Source: DASZYF01 sp035545535 (GTDB lineage Bacteria > Actinomycetota > Actinomycetes > Mycobacteriales > CAJCIY01). Taken from it: DNA of 17,002 bases. Of this stretch, positions 6,151 through 13,317 are shown piece after piece. Position 1 is the first letter of the stretch. Every line of letters starts with the position of its first letter. The position numbers and the translations under genes are program-made. The DNA lies in assembly GCA_035545535.1 (NCBI GenBank), contig DASZYF010000055.1:1-17002 (forward strand), in the 5' to 3' direction. Below the pieces are notes generated by a model. That model saw only the letters and a list, made by a program, of their open reading frames with translations, did not search any database and was not told the origin of the DNA.

Positions 6151-8235
6151 ATGGGCATCGCTCTGTCGGAGGACCACCTCGAGCTCGCGCGCGTGACCCG
6201 GTCGGCGTTGTCGGCGCGCCAGGTGCTCGCCGCCGCACATGCATCGCTCGACGGCCCGGCCGACGGCCGCGCGGTGTGGCAGCTGGCGCGTGAGCTCGGC
6301 TGGCTGGGCCTGCACATCGATGAGCGCTTCGGAGGGCAGGGCGCCGGACCGGCGGAGCTGCTCGTCGTGCTCGAGGAGCTGGGCCGCGTCGTCGCCCCGG
6401 GTGCGGTGCTCGGCACCGTGACCGCGGCCGCGGTCATCGCCGAGCGCGGCACCGACGAGCAACGCGAGCGGTGGCTGCCGGACCTGACCGCGGGCGCGAC
6501 CGCCGGTGCGGCCGTGATCGACGGCGTCGCGCTGGGCGCCGACCTCGCCGACGTGCTCGTGGGCACGCGCGGCGATGACGTGGTGATCGTGCGCAACGAG
6601 CCGCCGGTCGTGGTCGACACCCACCGGGACGTCGACTCCACCCGCACCGTCAGCCGGGTCGACATCGGCGCCGCGCCGGTGCTCGACGTCCTGCCGGACG
6701 CGGCCGCCGCGCTGCGCCGCACCGCCCGGCTGTTCGCCAGCGCCGAGGCGATCGGCGGGATGAACGCCGTCACCGAGATGGCGGTCGGCTACGTCAAGGT
6801 CCGCGAGCAGTTCGGCAAGCCCGTCGGCACCTTCATGGCCGTCAAGCACCACTGCGCCGGCATGCTCGTCGACACCGAGCTGGCGACCTCGGCCGTGTGG
6901 GACGCCGGCCGAGGCGCCGCTTCGGCTGAGGAAGCCGAGCTCGTCACCGCGATCGCGGCGGCGACCGCGCTGCCCGCCTACCTGCGACTGGCCCGACTGA
7001 ACATCCAGCTGCACGGCGGCATCGCGTTCACGTGGGAGCACGTCGCCCACCTCTACCTGCGGCGGGCGCTGGCGCTCGCCGCCGCCTTCGGACGCCCGGA
7101 AGCGCTGGCCACCCAGGTGGTCGACCTCTGCCGGGCGGGCGTCGAGCGCGCGGCGGCGCTCACGCTCCCACCCGAGGCGGAGACCCACCGCGAGGCGGCC
7201 CGCGCCTTCGTCGCCGAGCACCTCGCCCTGCCCGAGGACGAGCGGCGCGTCCACGTCGCGCGCTCGGGCTACCTCGTCCCGCACTGGCCCCGGCCGTACG
7301 GCCGGGCCGCGGACGCGGTCGAGCAGATCGTCATCGACGAAGAGCTCGCCGAGGTCGAGCGGCCCGACCTCGGCCTCGGCGGGTGGGTGCTCCCGGCGGT
7401 GCTGCAGGTCAGCACGCCCGAGCAGGCCGAGCGGTGGATGTGGCCCGCGGTCGAGGGACGGACCCGGTGGTGCCAGCTGTTCAGCGAGCCCGGCGCCGGC
7501 TCGGACGCGGCCGCCGTCGCCACCCGCGCGGTGAAGGTCGACGGCGGGTGGCGGGTGAACGGCCAGAAGGTCTGGACGAGCGACGCGGCCAGCTGCCAGT
7601 GGGGGCTCGCCACCCTGCGCACCGACACCACCGTCAGCAAGCACGCGGGCATCACCACGATGGCCATCGACATGTCCGCGCCCGGGGTGACGGTGCGCCC
7701 GCTGCGCGAGATCACCGGTGACGCGCTGTTCAACGAGGTCTTCTTCGACGACGTGTTCGTCCCCGACCGCGACGTCGTCGGCGAGGTCAACGGCGGCTGG
7801 GCCGTGGCCATGTCGACGCTCGGCTTCGAACGGGTCTCCATCGGTGGCGACGTGACGAGCATCCCGGCCCACGAGGTGATCCCGATCCTCGACCGGCACG
7901 CGCCCGGCGACGTGGCGCTCGCCGGCGAGCTCGGCACGCTCATCGCGGAAGCGCACGCGCTGCGCATGCTGAACCAGCGCAGCGCGGCCCGTCTCATCCA
8001 GGCCTCGAAGCCGGGGGCGGAGGGCGTCATCGCCAAGCTGGTCGGCGCCGAGCACCAGCAGCGCGTCACCGAGCTCGGTCTGCGCATCGCCGGAGTGGCG
8101 GCGCTGCTGGGCGAGGAGCCGCGGCTCGTGCGCGACTCCTTCTACACCCGCTGCCTCACGCTGGCCGGCGGCACCTCCGAGATCCTGCGCACCTCCATCG
8201 CCGAACGCATCCTCGGCCTGCCCCGCGAGAAGTGA
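6151..8235 (+). CDS. Fused two-domain acyl-CoA dehydrogenase (FadE34-like architecture)
   Basis: This 694-residue protein contains two acyl-CoA dehydrogenase units. Unit 1 (about 5-325) has REQFGKPVG and QLHGGIAFTWEHVAHLYLRR (286-305). E296 falls where the catalytic base sits in MCAD-type enzymes. Unit 2 (about 340-692) has the FAD/substrate-loop motif FSEPGAGSD (444-452), GQKVWTS (471-477) and the C-terminal GGTSEILRTSIAERILGLPR (673-692), but no clear second catalytic Glu. The division fits a fused alpha-beta pair of the kind known for actinobacterial sterol side-chain dehydrogenases, of which FadE34 is a fused example. It would introduce a C2-C3 double bond into a bulky acyl-CoA in the cytoplasm, using FAD. 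The ATG has no Shine-Dalgarno sequence and lies about seven bases after a TAnnnT box, suggesting a leaderless transcript controlled by operator copy 1. The exact substrate is unknown. Confidence 0.88.
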   Translation: MGIALSEDHLELARVTRSALSARQVLAAAHASLDGPADGRAVWQLARELGWLGLHIDERFGGQGAGPAELLVVLEELGRVVAPGAVLGTVTAAAVIAERGTDEQRERWLPDLTAGATAGAAVIDGVALGADLADVLVGTRGDDVVIVRNEPPVVVDTHRDVDSTRTVSRVDIGAAPVLDVLPDAAAALRRTARLFASAEAIGGMNAVTEMAVGYVKVREQFGKPVGTFMAVKHHCAGMLVDTELATSAVWDAGRGAASAEEAELVTAIAAATALPAYLRLARLNIQLHGGIAFTWEHVAHLYLRRALALAAAFGRPEALATQVVDLCRAGVERAAALTLPPEAETHREAARAFVAEHLALPEDERRVHVARSGYLVPHWPRPYGRAADAVEQIVIDEELAEVERPDLGLGGWVLPAVLQVSTPEQAERWMWPAVEGRTRWCQLFSEPGAGSDAAAVATRAVKVDGGWRVNGQKVWTSDAASCQWGLATLRTDTTVSKHAGITTMAIDMSAPGVTVRPLREITGDALFNEVFFDDVFVPDRDVVGEVNGGWAVAMSTLGFERVSIGGDVTSIPAHEVIPILDRHAPGDVALAGELGTLIAEAHALRMLNQRSAARLIQASKPGAEGVIAKLVGAEHQQRVTELGLRIAGVAALLGEEPRLVRDSFYTRCLTLAGGTSEILRTSIAERILGLPREK

Positions 8236-8251
8236 CGCCCGCCGGCGTCAC
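8232..8251. terminator. Bidirectional hairpin built from the stop codons of two convergent genes
   Basis: GTGACGCC-cgcc-GGCGTCAC is a perfect 8-bp inverted repeat with a four-base loop. It occupies the 12-bp gap between the convergent acyl-CoA dehydrogenase and luciferase-like genes. Its arms contain both stop codons: TGA at 8233-8235 on the + strand, and TGA on the minus strand read from 8250 to 8248. There is no T run, which is common for actinobacterial terminators. It probably ends both transcripts. Confidence 0.6.
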
Positions 8252-9171
8252 AGGTCCGCGACCCGCGGGGCCACCTCCGCGGCGACCCAGCGCAGGTGGT
8301 CGAGGTACTCGTCGAGGCCGCTCACCGGAGGCGGCGAGATCCACGTCTCGGTGACGCCGTAGCCGGCCAGCTCCGCACACCGGTCGACCGCGAGCTGGAC
8401 GTCGAACCCTTCGGCTCGGATCGCGTCGACCGAGACGTGCTCGGCGCCGATGTTCATCGCGGCGAAGGAGTAGAAGACGTCGAGGTCCCGGCCGTCGTAG
8501 CCGGGTGATGCGCGCAGCAGGTCGAGCCGGGCGGGCAGGTCGCCCGGCTTGGTCAGCCAGGGCGCCCACCCGTCACCGAAGCGCGCGACCCGCCGGAGCA
8601 CGGCGTCGGCGTCGCCCCCCATCCAGATGCGTGGGTGCGGTTGCTGCACCGGCTTGGGGCCGAATGCGACGTCGGTGAACGCGACGTAGGGCCCTTCGTA
8701 GCTCGGCTCCTCGTCGTGCCACAGCGCCATCATCGCGGCGAGGTAGTCATCGGCGCGACGCCCGCGCTCCTCGAACGGGACGCCGATGATGTCGAACTCC
8801 TCGCGCAGCCAGCCGACGCCGAACGTCACCTGGGCCCGGCCGCCGGACAGCCAGTCCAGCGTCGCGACGGCCTTGGCGAGCACGACCGGGTCGTGCAGCG
8901 GCAGCAACGTCAACATCGTGCCGATCCCGATGCGGCTGGTCGCGCCCGCGAAGAACCCCTGGGCGGTCGATGCGTGCAGGTAGTGGTTGCCCGACAGGCC
9001 GAGGTGCGGCCGCGGCGTGAGGAAGTGCTCCGGCACGAAGACACGGGTGAAGCCGAGCCGGTCGGCCTCGACCGCGACGTCGGCGATCTGACGGCCGGAC
9101 AGCGCGGGCTCCCACGGCTGGGTGATCGCGGGGACCTGCATGCAGTTGGGGAGCGCAAGCGAAAGCCTCAT
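8248..9171 (-). CDS. Luciferase-like (LLM) F420-dependent oxidoreductase
   Basis: This 307-residue protein has the full-length LLM TIM-barrel pattern. It begins MRLSLALPN, followed by ADRLGFTRVFVPEHF, then SRIGIGTMLTLLPLHDPVVLA, LDWLSGGRAQVTFGVGW, and EEFDIIGVPFEERGRRADDY. PHPRIWMGGDADAVLRR and RFGDGWAPW follow near the C-terminus. These are family features of actinobacterial F420-dependent (or FMN-dependent) hydride-transfer enzymes. The ATG start lies after GAGAGG eight bases upstream on the minus strand. Longer open sequence upstream runs through the operator and into the opposite gene and is not credible coding sequence. It is divergent from the six-gene operon, with operator copy 2 between them. 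The reaction is probably oxidation of an alcohol or reduction of an enone on the pathway substrate; F420 versus FMN use is not settled by the sequence. Confidence 0.88.
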   Translation of the reverse strand: MRLSLALPNCMQVPAITQPWEPALSGRQIADVAVEADRLGFTRVFVPEHFLTPRPHLGLSGNHYLHASTAQGFFAGATSRIGIGTMLTLLPLHDPVVLAKAVATLDWLSGGRAQVTFGVGWLREEFDIIGVPFEERGRRADDYLAAMMALWHDEEPSYEGPYVAFTDVAFGPKPVQQPHPRIWMGGDADAVLRRVARFGDGWAPWLTKPGDLPARLDLLRASPGYDGRDLDVFYSFAAMNIGAEHVSVDAIRAEGFDVQLAVDRCAELAGYGVTETWISPPPVSGLDEYLDHLRWVAAEVAPRVADL

Positions 9172-9203
9172 GCACAGGGCCTCTCGGCTATGGTGGCGGC
9201 GAA

Positions 9204-9223
9204 AGTGGCAGTTGACTGCCACT
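9204..9223. promoter_or_regulatory. Operator copy 2 (shared palindrome) between divergent LLM and six-gene operon
   Basis: AGTGGCAGTTGACTGCCACT has perfect 9-bp arms around TG and is the most symmetric of the three copies. It lies 32 bp upstream of the LLM start (minus) and 14 bp upstream of the split-barrel protein start (plus), so one bound dimer could control both directions. The TATAGG directly after it (9223-9228) is a possible -10 box for the + operon. That operon ends with a TetR gene, giving an autoregulatory loop if this is its site. Confidence 0.8.
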
Positions 9224-9237
9224 ATAGGAAGGTGGCC

Positions 9238-9696
9238 GTGATCACGCAGGAGCAGCGGGCGGTGCTGGAGTCGGGTCCCCAGCACATGTACCTGTTCGTC
9301 AACGCGGGGGACGCCGCGCCGGTCGGGTACCCGATGACCGCCTTCTGGGCCGACGAGGCCGTCCACTTCACCACCTACCGCGCGGCGCGCAAGACGGCGC
9401 GGTTGCTCGCGGACGACCGCGTCTGCTGCCTGTTCGCGCCCTGCGCCACCGAGCCGGCCCCCGACCGGGTGCTGCTCGTGCAGGGCCGGGCGACCCTGGC
9501 CGACAGCGACGTGATCGCGTCCCGTGCGGCCGACCTCGACGCGACCGGGAGGCCGCTGCCCGTGCCGCCCGACGTGCAGGCCAAGGTCGCCCGCCGGCTC
9601 GACGCCGGCAAGCGCGTCGTGTTCGCGGTGGCGGTCGAGGACGCCGCCTTCGTGCCGGTCCCGACGCAGGAGGCCACGTGGCGCGTCCGGATCTGA
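9238..9696 (+). CDS. Pyridoxamine-phosphate-oxidase-like split-barrel flavin/F420 protein
   Basis: This 152-residue protein has the split beta-barrel pattern of the PNPOx-like/FDOR superfamily. A strand with PVGYPMTAFW is followed by AVHFTTYRAARKTARLL, where Thr, Ser and Arg-Lys residues usually contact the cofactor phosphate. DRVCCLF and VLLVQGRATLADS come next. Members bind FMN, F420 or haem, and many actinobacterial ones reduce activated double bonds with F420H2. I chose the GTG at 9238 because AGGAAGG (9226-9232) precedes it by five bases; a GTG at 9232 is in frame but has no such site. It is the first gene of a six-gene operon directly behind operator copy 2. A partner role with the divergent F420-type LLM enzyme is plausible but inferred. 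Confidence 0.75.
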   Translation: MITQEQRAVLESGPQHMYLFVNAGDAAPVGYPMTAFWADEAVHFTTYRAARKTARLLADDRVCCLFAPCATEPAPDRVLLVQGRATLADSDVIASRAADLDATGRPLPVPPDVQAKVARRLDAGKRVVFAVAVEDAAFVPVPTQEATWRVRI

Positions 9697-10019
9697 GCAT
9701 GGGCGCGCCGGCCGTCGAGGCCCTCGTCGCGCGGTGCGCGACGGCGGCGGTGGCGACCGCCGGGGCTGACGGGTACCCCACCGCAGCGCTGGCCGTCGTC
9801 GTGCCGGGCGACGGCGGCTGCACGCTCGCGTTGCCGGACGGACCGATCGCCCGGACGGTGGCCAGCGGCGCCCCGGCGTGCGTCGTGGTCGACGACTGGC
9901 CGAGCTACCACCAGATCCAGGGAGCAATCCTGCGCGGCACGGCGCGGATCGAGCGCGGGCTGCCGTCGCTGCGGGGCGCGACCGTGACGAGCTTCGACTT
10001 CGCGAAGGCGGCCCCGTGA
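9678..10019 (+). CDS. Second, shorter PNPOx-like split-barrel protein
   Basis: This 113-residue protein has the compact flavin-barrel pattern: VARCATAAVATAGADGYPTA, then VVVPGDGGCTLALPDGP, IARTVASGAPACVVVDDWPS and YHQIQGAILRGTARIE. The W/F-P-S/T-Y-x-x-I-x-G-x-x-x-x-G-x-A-R segment is typical of small PNPOx-family proteins. GTG at 9678 has AGGAGG at 9668-9673 with a four-base spacer and overlaps the previous gene by 19 bases. ATG at 9699 is the alternative start but lacks a ribosome site. It is at the short end for the family but ends in a plausible final segment (VTSFDFAKA), so it is probably intact. It could form a heterodimer with its neighbour. Confidence 0.68.
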   Translation: MARPDLSMGAPAVEALVARCATAAVATAGADGYPTAALAVVVPGDGGCTLALPDGPIARTVASGAPACVVVDDWPSYHQIQGAILRGTARIERGLPSLRGATVTSFDFAKAAP

Positions 10020-11134
10020 CCCTGCTCGTGCAGAACCCGCCGCGCACGGTCGCTGACCTGACGCCCCCTCTGCTGACCGAGCTCCTCGGCGGTGCGTTCC
10101 CCGGCGCTGTCGTCGCCTCCGCCCGCCCGCGTTCGACGCACCAGGGGACGACGACGCACGTGCACCTCGACCTCACCTACGAGGCCGGCTCCCCGGCGGA
10201 CGCGCCCCAGCAGGTCTTCGTGAAGACCGAGCTGTCCACCGTGGACGACCTGCCCGACGAGTTCGTGACCGCCCTCAGCGAAGGCAGCGAAGGGGCGTCG
10301 ATCCTGCTCGCCGAGCAGCGCTTCTACCGGGAGATCGCGCCCTCGCTCGACCTCGAGCTGTTGCGCGTGTTCGCCTCAGAACCCGTGCCGGGGCCGGCCC
10401 AGTTCCTCATCCTCGCGGAGGACGTGACCCAGCGGGGCGCGACGTTCCCCGACCCGGCCGGGACGCAGACGCCCGACCAGGTGGCCGCGTTGCTGCGGAC
10501 GCTCGCCCACCTGCACGCGCCGTTCTGGGACAGCCCCCGCCTGCGCGACGGCGGAGACCTCGCCTGGCTCGACTCCCCCGTCGACGGTCTGTTCACCGCG
10601 TTCCTGCGCACCGACGGGTGGGCGCTGATCCGGATGCTGCTCGACGAGCCGTACAAGGTGCCGCTGCTGGAAGCGACCGGCCTGGACGCCGACGGCATGG
10701 AGAAGGCGTTCTGGGCCAGCCAGGAGGTCTTCGCGCGGGACCCGCGCACCCTGCTGCACGGCGACCCGCACCCCGGCAACGTCTACCGGCTCCCGGACGG
10801 CACGACGGGTCTGCTCGACTGGCAGCTCGTGCGGCGCGGGTCGTGGGTGCACGACGTGGCGTACGCCATCGTCGGCGCGCTCGACCCGTCGGTGCGCGCG
10901 GCCGCCGAGCGCGACCTGCTGGCGGGCTACCTCGCGGAGCTCCGGCATCAGGGCATCGCCGCCCCCGTCCTCGACGACGCGTACGCGCTCTACCGGTGCG
11001 CCCCGCCGTGGGGCTTCGCCATGTGGGCGATAGCGCCCGGCGTCATGTACAGCGACGCGCTCATCGGTGCGGTGCTCGAACGCTTCGCGGTCGCGATCCG
11101 GGAGCTCGGCACCGCCGAGCAGCTCGGTCTCTGA
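10016..11134 (+). CDS. APH-fold phosphotransferase (small-molecule or acyl-CoA kinase)
   Basis: This 372-residue protein has the aminoglycoside-phosphotransferase/EcKinase fold. The GTG start overlaps the previous stop (GTGA). An N-lobe lysine candidate lies in QVFVKTEL, followed by FLILAEDV at the hinge. The catalytic loop HGDPHPGN has H248, D250 and N255, and the metal-binding LLDWQ has D268, so the kinase centre looks intact. The family phosphorylates hydroxyl groups of diverse small molecules. Its position in a CoA-ester operon argues against drug resistance. A precedent is LvaA of Pseudomonas levulinate catabolism, an APH-fold kinase that phosphorylates 4-hydroxyacyl-CoA and works with an acyl-CoA dehydrogenase-like partner; mammalian ACAD10/11 fuse the same two folds. 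I infer a hydroxyacyl-CoA or alcohol kinase here. The substrate is not proven. Confidence 0.8.
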   Translation: MTLLVQNPPRTVADLTPPLLTELLGGAFPGAVVASARPRSTHQGTTTHVHLDLTYEAGSPADAPQQVFVKTELSTVDDLPDEFVTALSEGSEGASILLAEQRFYREIAPSLDLELLRVFASEPVPGPAQFLILAEDVTQRGATFPDPAGTQTPDQVAALLRTLAHLHAPFWDSPRLRDGGDLAWLDSPVDGLFTAFLRTDGWALIRMLLDEPYKVPLLEATGLDADGMEKAFWASQEVFARDPRTLLHGDPHPGNVYRLPDGTTGLLDWQLVRRGSWVHDVAYAIVGALDPSVRAAAERDLLAGYLAELRHQGIAAPVLDDAYALYRCAPPWGFAMWAIAPGVMYSDALIGAVLERFAVAIRELGTAEQLGL

Positions 11135-11149
11135 GAGAGAGAGGAACGC

Positions 11150-12286
11150 ATGTCGGTAGCGGTGGTCGGGATCGGCCGGACGTCGTACACGAAGCGGTCA
11201 GGACGCACGACCCGGGCGATGGCGGTCGAGGCGACGCGCGCCGCGCTCGCCGACGCCGGGCTCGCCCCCAAGGACGTCGACGGGATGCTCACGTTCCACG
11301 TCAACGACTCCTGCTTCCCCCAGGACGTCGCGTGGGCGATGGGCATCGACGAGCTCGACTGGGCCAACGCGGTGCTCGGCGGCGGGAACCTCGTGGCCGA
11401 CCAGATCGCCACGGCGGCCGCGGTCATCGAGGCGAAGATGTGCAACGTCGTGGTCGTGTACCGCTCGCTCAACGGCCGGTCCGGGCACCGGCTGGGGTCG
11501 ATGGAAGGGCCGATCCAGGTCGCGAACGACGAGCAGTTCTACGCACCCGCCGGGTGGCTCGTCCCGCCGCAGTGGTTCGCCATGTGGGCGCGCCGCCACC
11601 AGGTCACGTACGGGTCGACGTGCGAGGACCTCGGGGCGATCGCGGTCCAGCAGCGCACGCACGCCGTGCCGAACGAGCACGCGACGATGCGCACGCCGAT
11701 GACGCTGGACGACTACCTCGCCGGCCGCTGGATCAACGAGCCGTTCCGGGTCTACGACTGCACGGCCGAGGTCGACGGCGCGGTCGCGATCGTGCTCGCG
11801 CGGGAGGACATCGCGATCTCCTGCGCGCAGCCCCCGGTCTGGCTGGTCGGCTCGTCGAACGCCCAGAGCGGTGTCCCGTGGTCGGCGTGGCCCGACCCGA
11901 CCGAGATGTACGCGACGAGCGCCGGCCGCAAGCTCTGGCAGCGGACGGGGCTGAAGCCCGCCGACATGGACCTCGCCTGCCTGTACGACTGCTTCACCTA
12001 CACCGTGATGGCCAGCGTCGAGGGCTTCGGCTTCTGCGAGAAGGGGGCCGTCGGCGACTTCTACCGCGAAGGCCGCGCGACCTACGGCGGGGACATCGTC
12101 ATCAACCCGCACGGCGGCCTGCTGTCCGAGGGCTACATCCACGGCCTCAACCACCACTACGAGTCGACGCTGCAGCTGCGCGGTGCCGCGGGTGAGCGCC
12201 AGGTCGCCGGAGCGCAGACCGCTCTGGTCAGCGCCGGCGGCGGTCCCTACGGCGGCGCCAACGTGTACTCGTCGGTGCAGCCGTGA
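11150..12286 (+). CDS. Thiolase-fold Ltp2-like protein, probable side-chain retro-aldolase
   Basis: This 378-residue protein has the thiolase fold of the nonspecific lipid-transfer (SCP-X) group. It opens with VAVVGIGRTSYTKRSGRTTR and has ALADAGLAPKDVDGM near 32-46. The usual nucleophilic Cys is not seen in the region around VLGGGNLVADQ (75-85). The C-terminal part has LYDCF with Y279, and NPHGGLLSEGYIHGLNH (319-335), where Y329 sits at the position of His in the thiolase GHP motif. Tyrosines at these two positions are the catalytic signature described for Ltp2, the steroid side-chain aldolase, which needs a DUF35 partner. The next gene is exactly such a partner, overlapping by GTGA. I therefore favour C-C cleavage of a beta-hydroxyacyl-CoA over thiolysis. 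The ATG start follows a GAGAGAGAGG ribosome site. Confidence 0.85.
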   Translation: MSVAVVGIGRTSYTKRSGRTTRAMAVEATRAALADAGLAPKDVDGMLTFHVNDSCFPQDVAWAMGIDELDWANAVLGGGNLVADQIATAAAVIEAKMCNVVVVYRSLNGRSGHRLGSMEGPIQVANDEQFYAPAGWLVPPQWFAMWARRHQVTYGSTCEDLGAIAVQQRTHAVPNEHATMRTPMTLDDYLAGRWINEPFRVYDCTAEVDGAVAIVLAREDIAISCAQPPVWLVGSSNAQSGVPWSAWPDPTEMYATSAGRKLWQRTGLKPADMDLACLYDCFTYTVMASVEGFGFCEKGAVGDFYREGRATYGGDIVINPHGGLLSEGYIHGLNHHYESTLQLRGAAGERQVAGAQTALVSAGGGPYGGANVYSSVQP

Positions 12287-12696
12287 CGGCGCCGGCGATG
12301 GAGCCGCCCGTGCCGCTCCCCGACCCCGACACCCAGGGCTTCTGGGACGCGACCGCGCAGGGCGCGTTGGCGGTGGCCCGGTGCACGGAGTGCGCGCGGT
12401 GGCAGCAGCCCCCGACCGAGCGCTGCCGTCACTGCGGTGGCGTGCCGGCGTTCGAGCCGGTGACCGGCCGGGGCACGATCTACTCCTTCATCGTGATCCG
12501 GCAGCAGACGGTGCCCGGCCACGAAGCGCCGTACGTGTGCGCGCTCGTCGAGCTCGAGGAGTCCCCCGACGTCCGGCTCACCGCGATCGTGCGGTGCGCG
12601 CCGGAGGAGGCGCGGGTTGGCATGCCGGTGCGAGCGGTCATCGCGCCGGTCGGCTCCAGCGGGTTCGCGGCGCCCGAGTTCGTCCCGGCAGACTGA
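12283..12696 (+). CDS. DUF35 (zinc-ribbon plus OB-fold) partner of the Ltp2-like protein
   Basis: This 137-residue protein has the two parts of DUF35 proteins: a rubredoxin-like zinc ribbon with C34-x2-C37 and C48-x2-C51, then an OB-fold (about 58-130) beginning GRGTIYSFIVIRQ and including APYVCALVELEE. In known steroid-catabolic systems the DUF35 unit binds the acyl-CoA and is needed for Ltp2 aldolase activity or is fused to a hydratase (ChsH2). Here it is a free-standing gene overlapping the Ltp2-like gene by GTGA. A start at the ATG at 12298 is possible but would break the overlap. Confidence 0.88.
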   Translation: MTAPAMEPPVPLPDPDTQGFWDATAQGALAVARCTECARWQQPPTERCRHCGGVPAFEPVTGRGTIYSFIVIRQQTVPGHEAPYVCALVELEESPDVRLTAIVRCAPEEARVGMPVRAVIAPVGSSGFAAPEFVPAD

Positions 12697-12701
12697 GGTC
12701 C

Positions 12702-13304
12702 GTGCCCGAGGCCCCCACGCGCTCGCGCCGCTCCGAGAGGACGGCGCAGACCCGGCAGGCCCTGGTCGAGGCGGCTCTGGCCCTGATGAGCCGGCAAGGC
12801 TACGACGCGATCTCCACCGACGACATCGCCGCCGCGGCCGGGGTCTCCCCGCGCACGTTCTTCCGCTACTTCCCGACCAAGGAGAGCGTGCTGCTCTTCG
12901 GCGAGGACGACTTCATCCGGTCCTTCGCCGAGCACTACCGCGAGCAGCCGACGCGGCTGCGCGAGCTCGACGCGGTGCGGGCCACCTTCGTGGCGCTGGC
13001 CCCCACCATCACCGGGCTGCACCGGCGCATCCGCCTGTACAACCAGGCGCTCGCGTCGTCGTTCGTCCTGCGCGGCCAGGAGCAGGCCCATCACGACGAG
13101 AACGTCACCCGCGTCGCCGGCGCCCTGGCCGGCCGGCGCGGGCTGCGCAAGCCCGACGACGCCGCCCGCCTGCTCGCGACCGTCGTGGTGGCGACCCTGC
13201 AGACCGTGGTGAACGACTGGGCGGCCGGACCGGCCCGCGCCGACCTCGGTCAGCTCATCGCCGACCGCTTCGCCCTGCTCGAAGCGGTCGTCCGCGGCCG
13301 CTGA
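12702..13304 (+). CDS. TetR-family transcriptional repressor
   Basis: This 200-residue protein has the TetR DNA-binding domain at about residues 13-60. TRQALVEAALALMSRQGYDA forms helix 1 and ISTDDIAAAAGVSPRTFFRY the helix-turn-helix, ending in the usual FPTKESVL. The C-terminal ligand-binding region (about 75-200) is all-helical and variable, as expected. The GTG start lies five bases after the DUF35 stop with GAGG just upstream, so the gene is cotranscribed with the catabolic operon and has no promoter gap of its own. Its probable sites are the three AGTGGCAGT-type palindromes at 6120, 9204 and 14731, giving autorepression through the one at 9204. The inducer is likely a pathway CoA-ester, by analogy with other actinobacterial catabolic TetR proteins. 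The pairing of protein and site is inferred. Confidence 0.88.
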   Translation: MPEAPTRSRRSERTAQTRQALVEAALALMSRQGYDAISTDDIAAAAGVSPRTFFRYFPTKESVLLFGEDDFIRSFAEHYREQPTRLRELDAVRATFVALAPTITGLHRRIRLYNQALASSFVLRGQEQAHHDENVTRVAGALAGRRGLRKPDDAARLLATVVVATLQTVVNDWAAGPARADLGQLIADRFALLEAVVRGR

Positions 13305-13317
13305 GCGGAGATCAGCG
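13299..13317. terminator. Possible bidirectional hairpin containing two stop codons
   Basis: CGCTGA-gcggaga-TCAGCG is a 6-bp inverted repeat with a seven-base loop. It spans the 7-bp gap between the convergent TetR and AveC-like genes. As at 8232-8251, each arm carries a stop codon: TGA at 13302-13304, and minus-strand TGA at 13314-13312. It is weaker than the 8232 hairpin, with no T run. Confidence 0.4.

Noticed and set aside
9212..9217. TTGACT inside operator copy 2 as a -35 box
   Set aside because: The nearest -10-like sequence is only five bases away, and the same TTGACT is part of the palindrome in copy 3, so symmetry explains it.
10016..11134. Aminoglycoside resistance gene
   Set aside because: The APH fold is present, but the gene overlaps catabolic genes within one operon and shows no sign of mobile DNA. 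A metabolic kinase is more likely.
12685..12708. A fourth operator copy at the TetR start (GGCAGACTGAGG...TGCC)
   Set aside because: It lacks the paired arms and the two-base centre of the other copies, and most of it lies in the DUF35 coding end.
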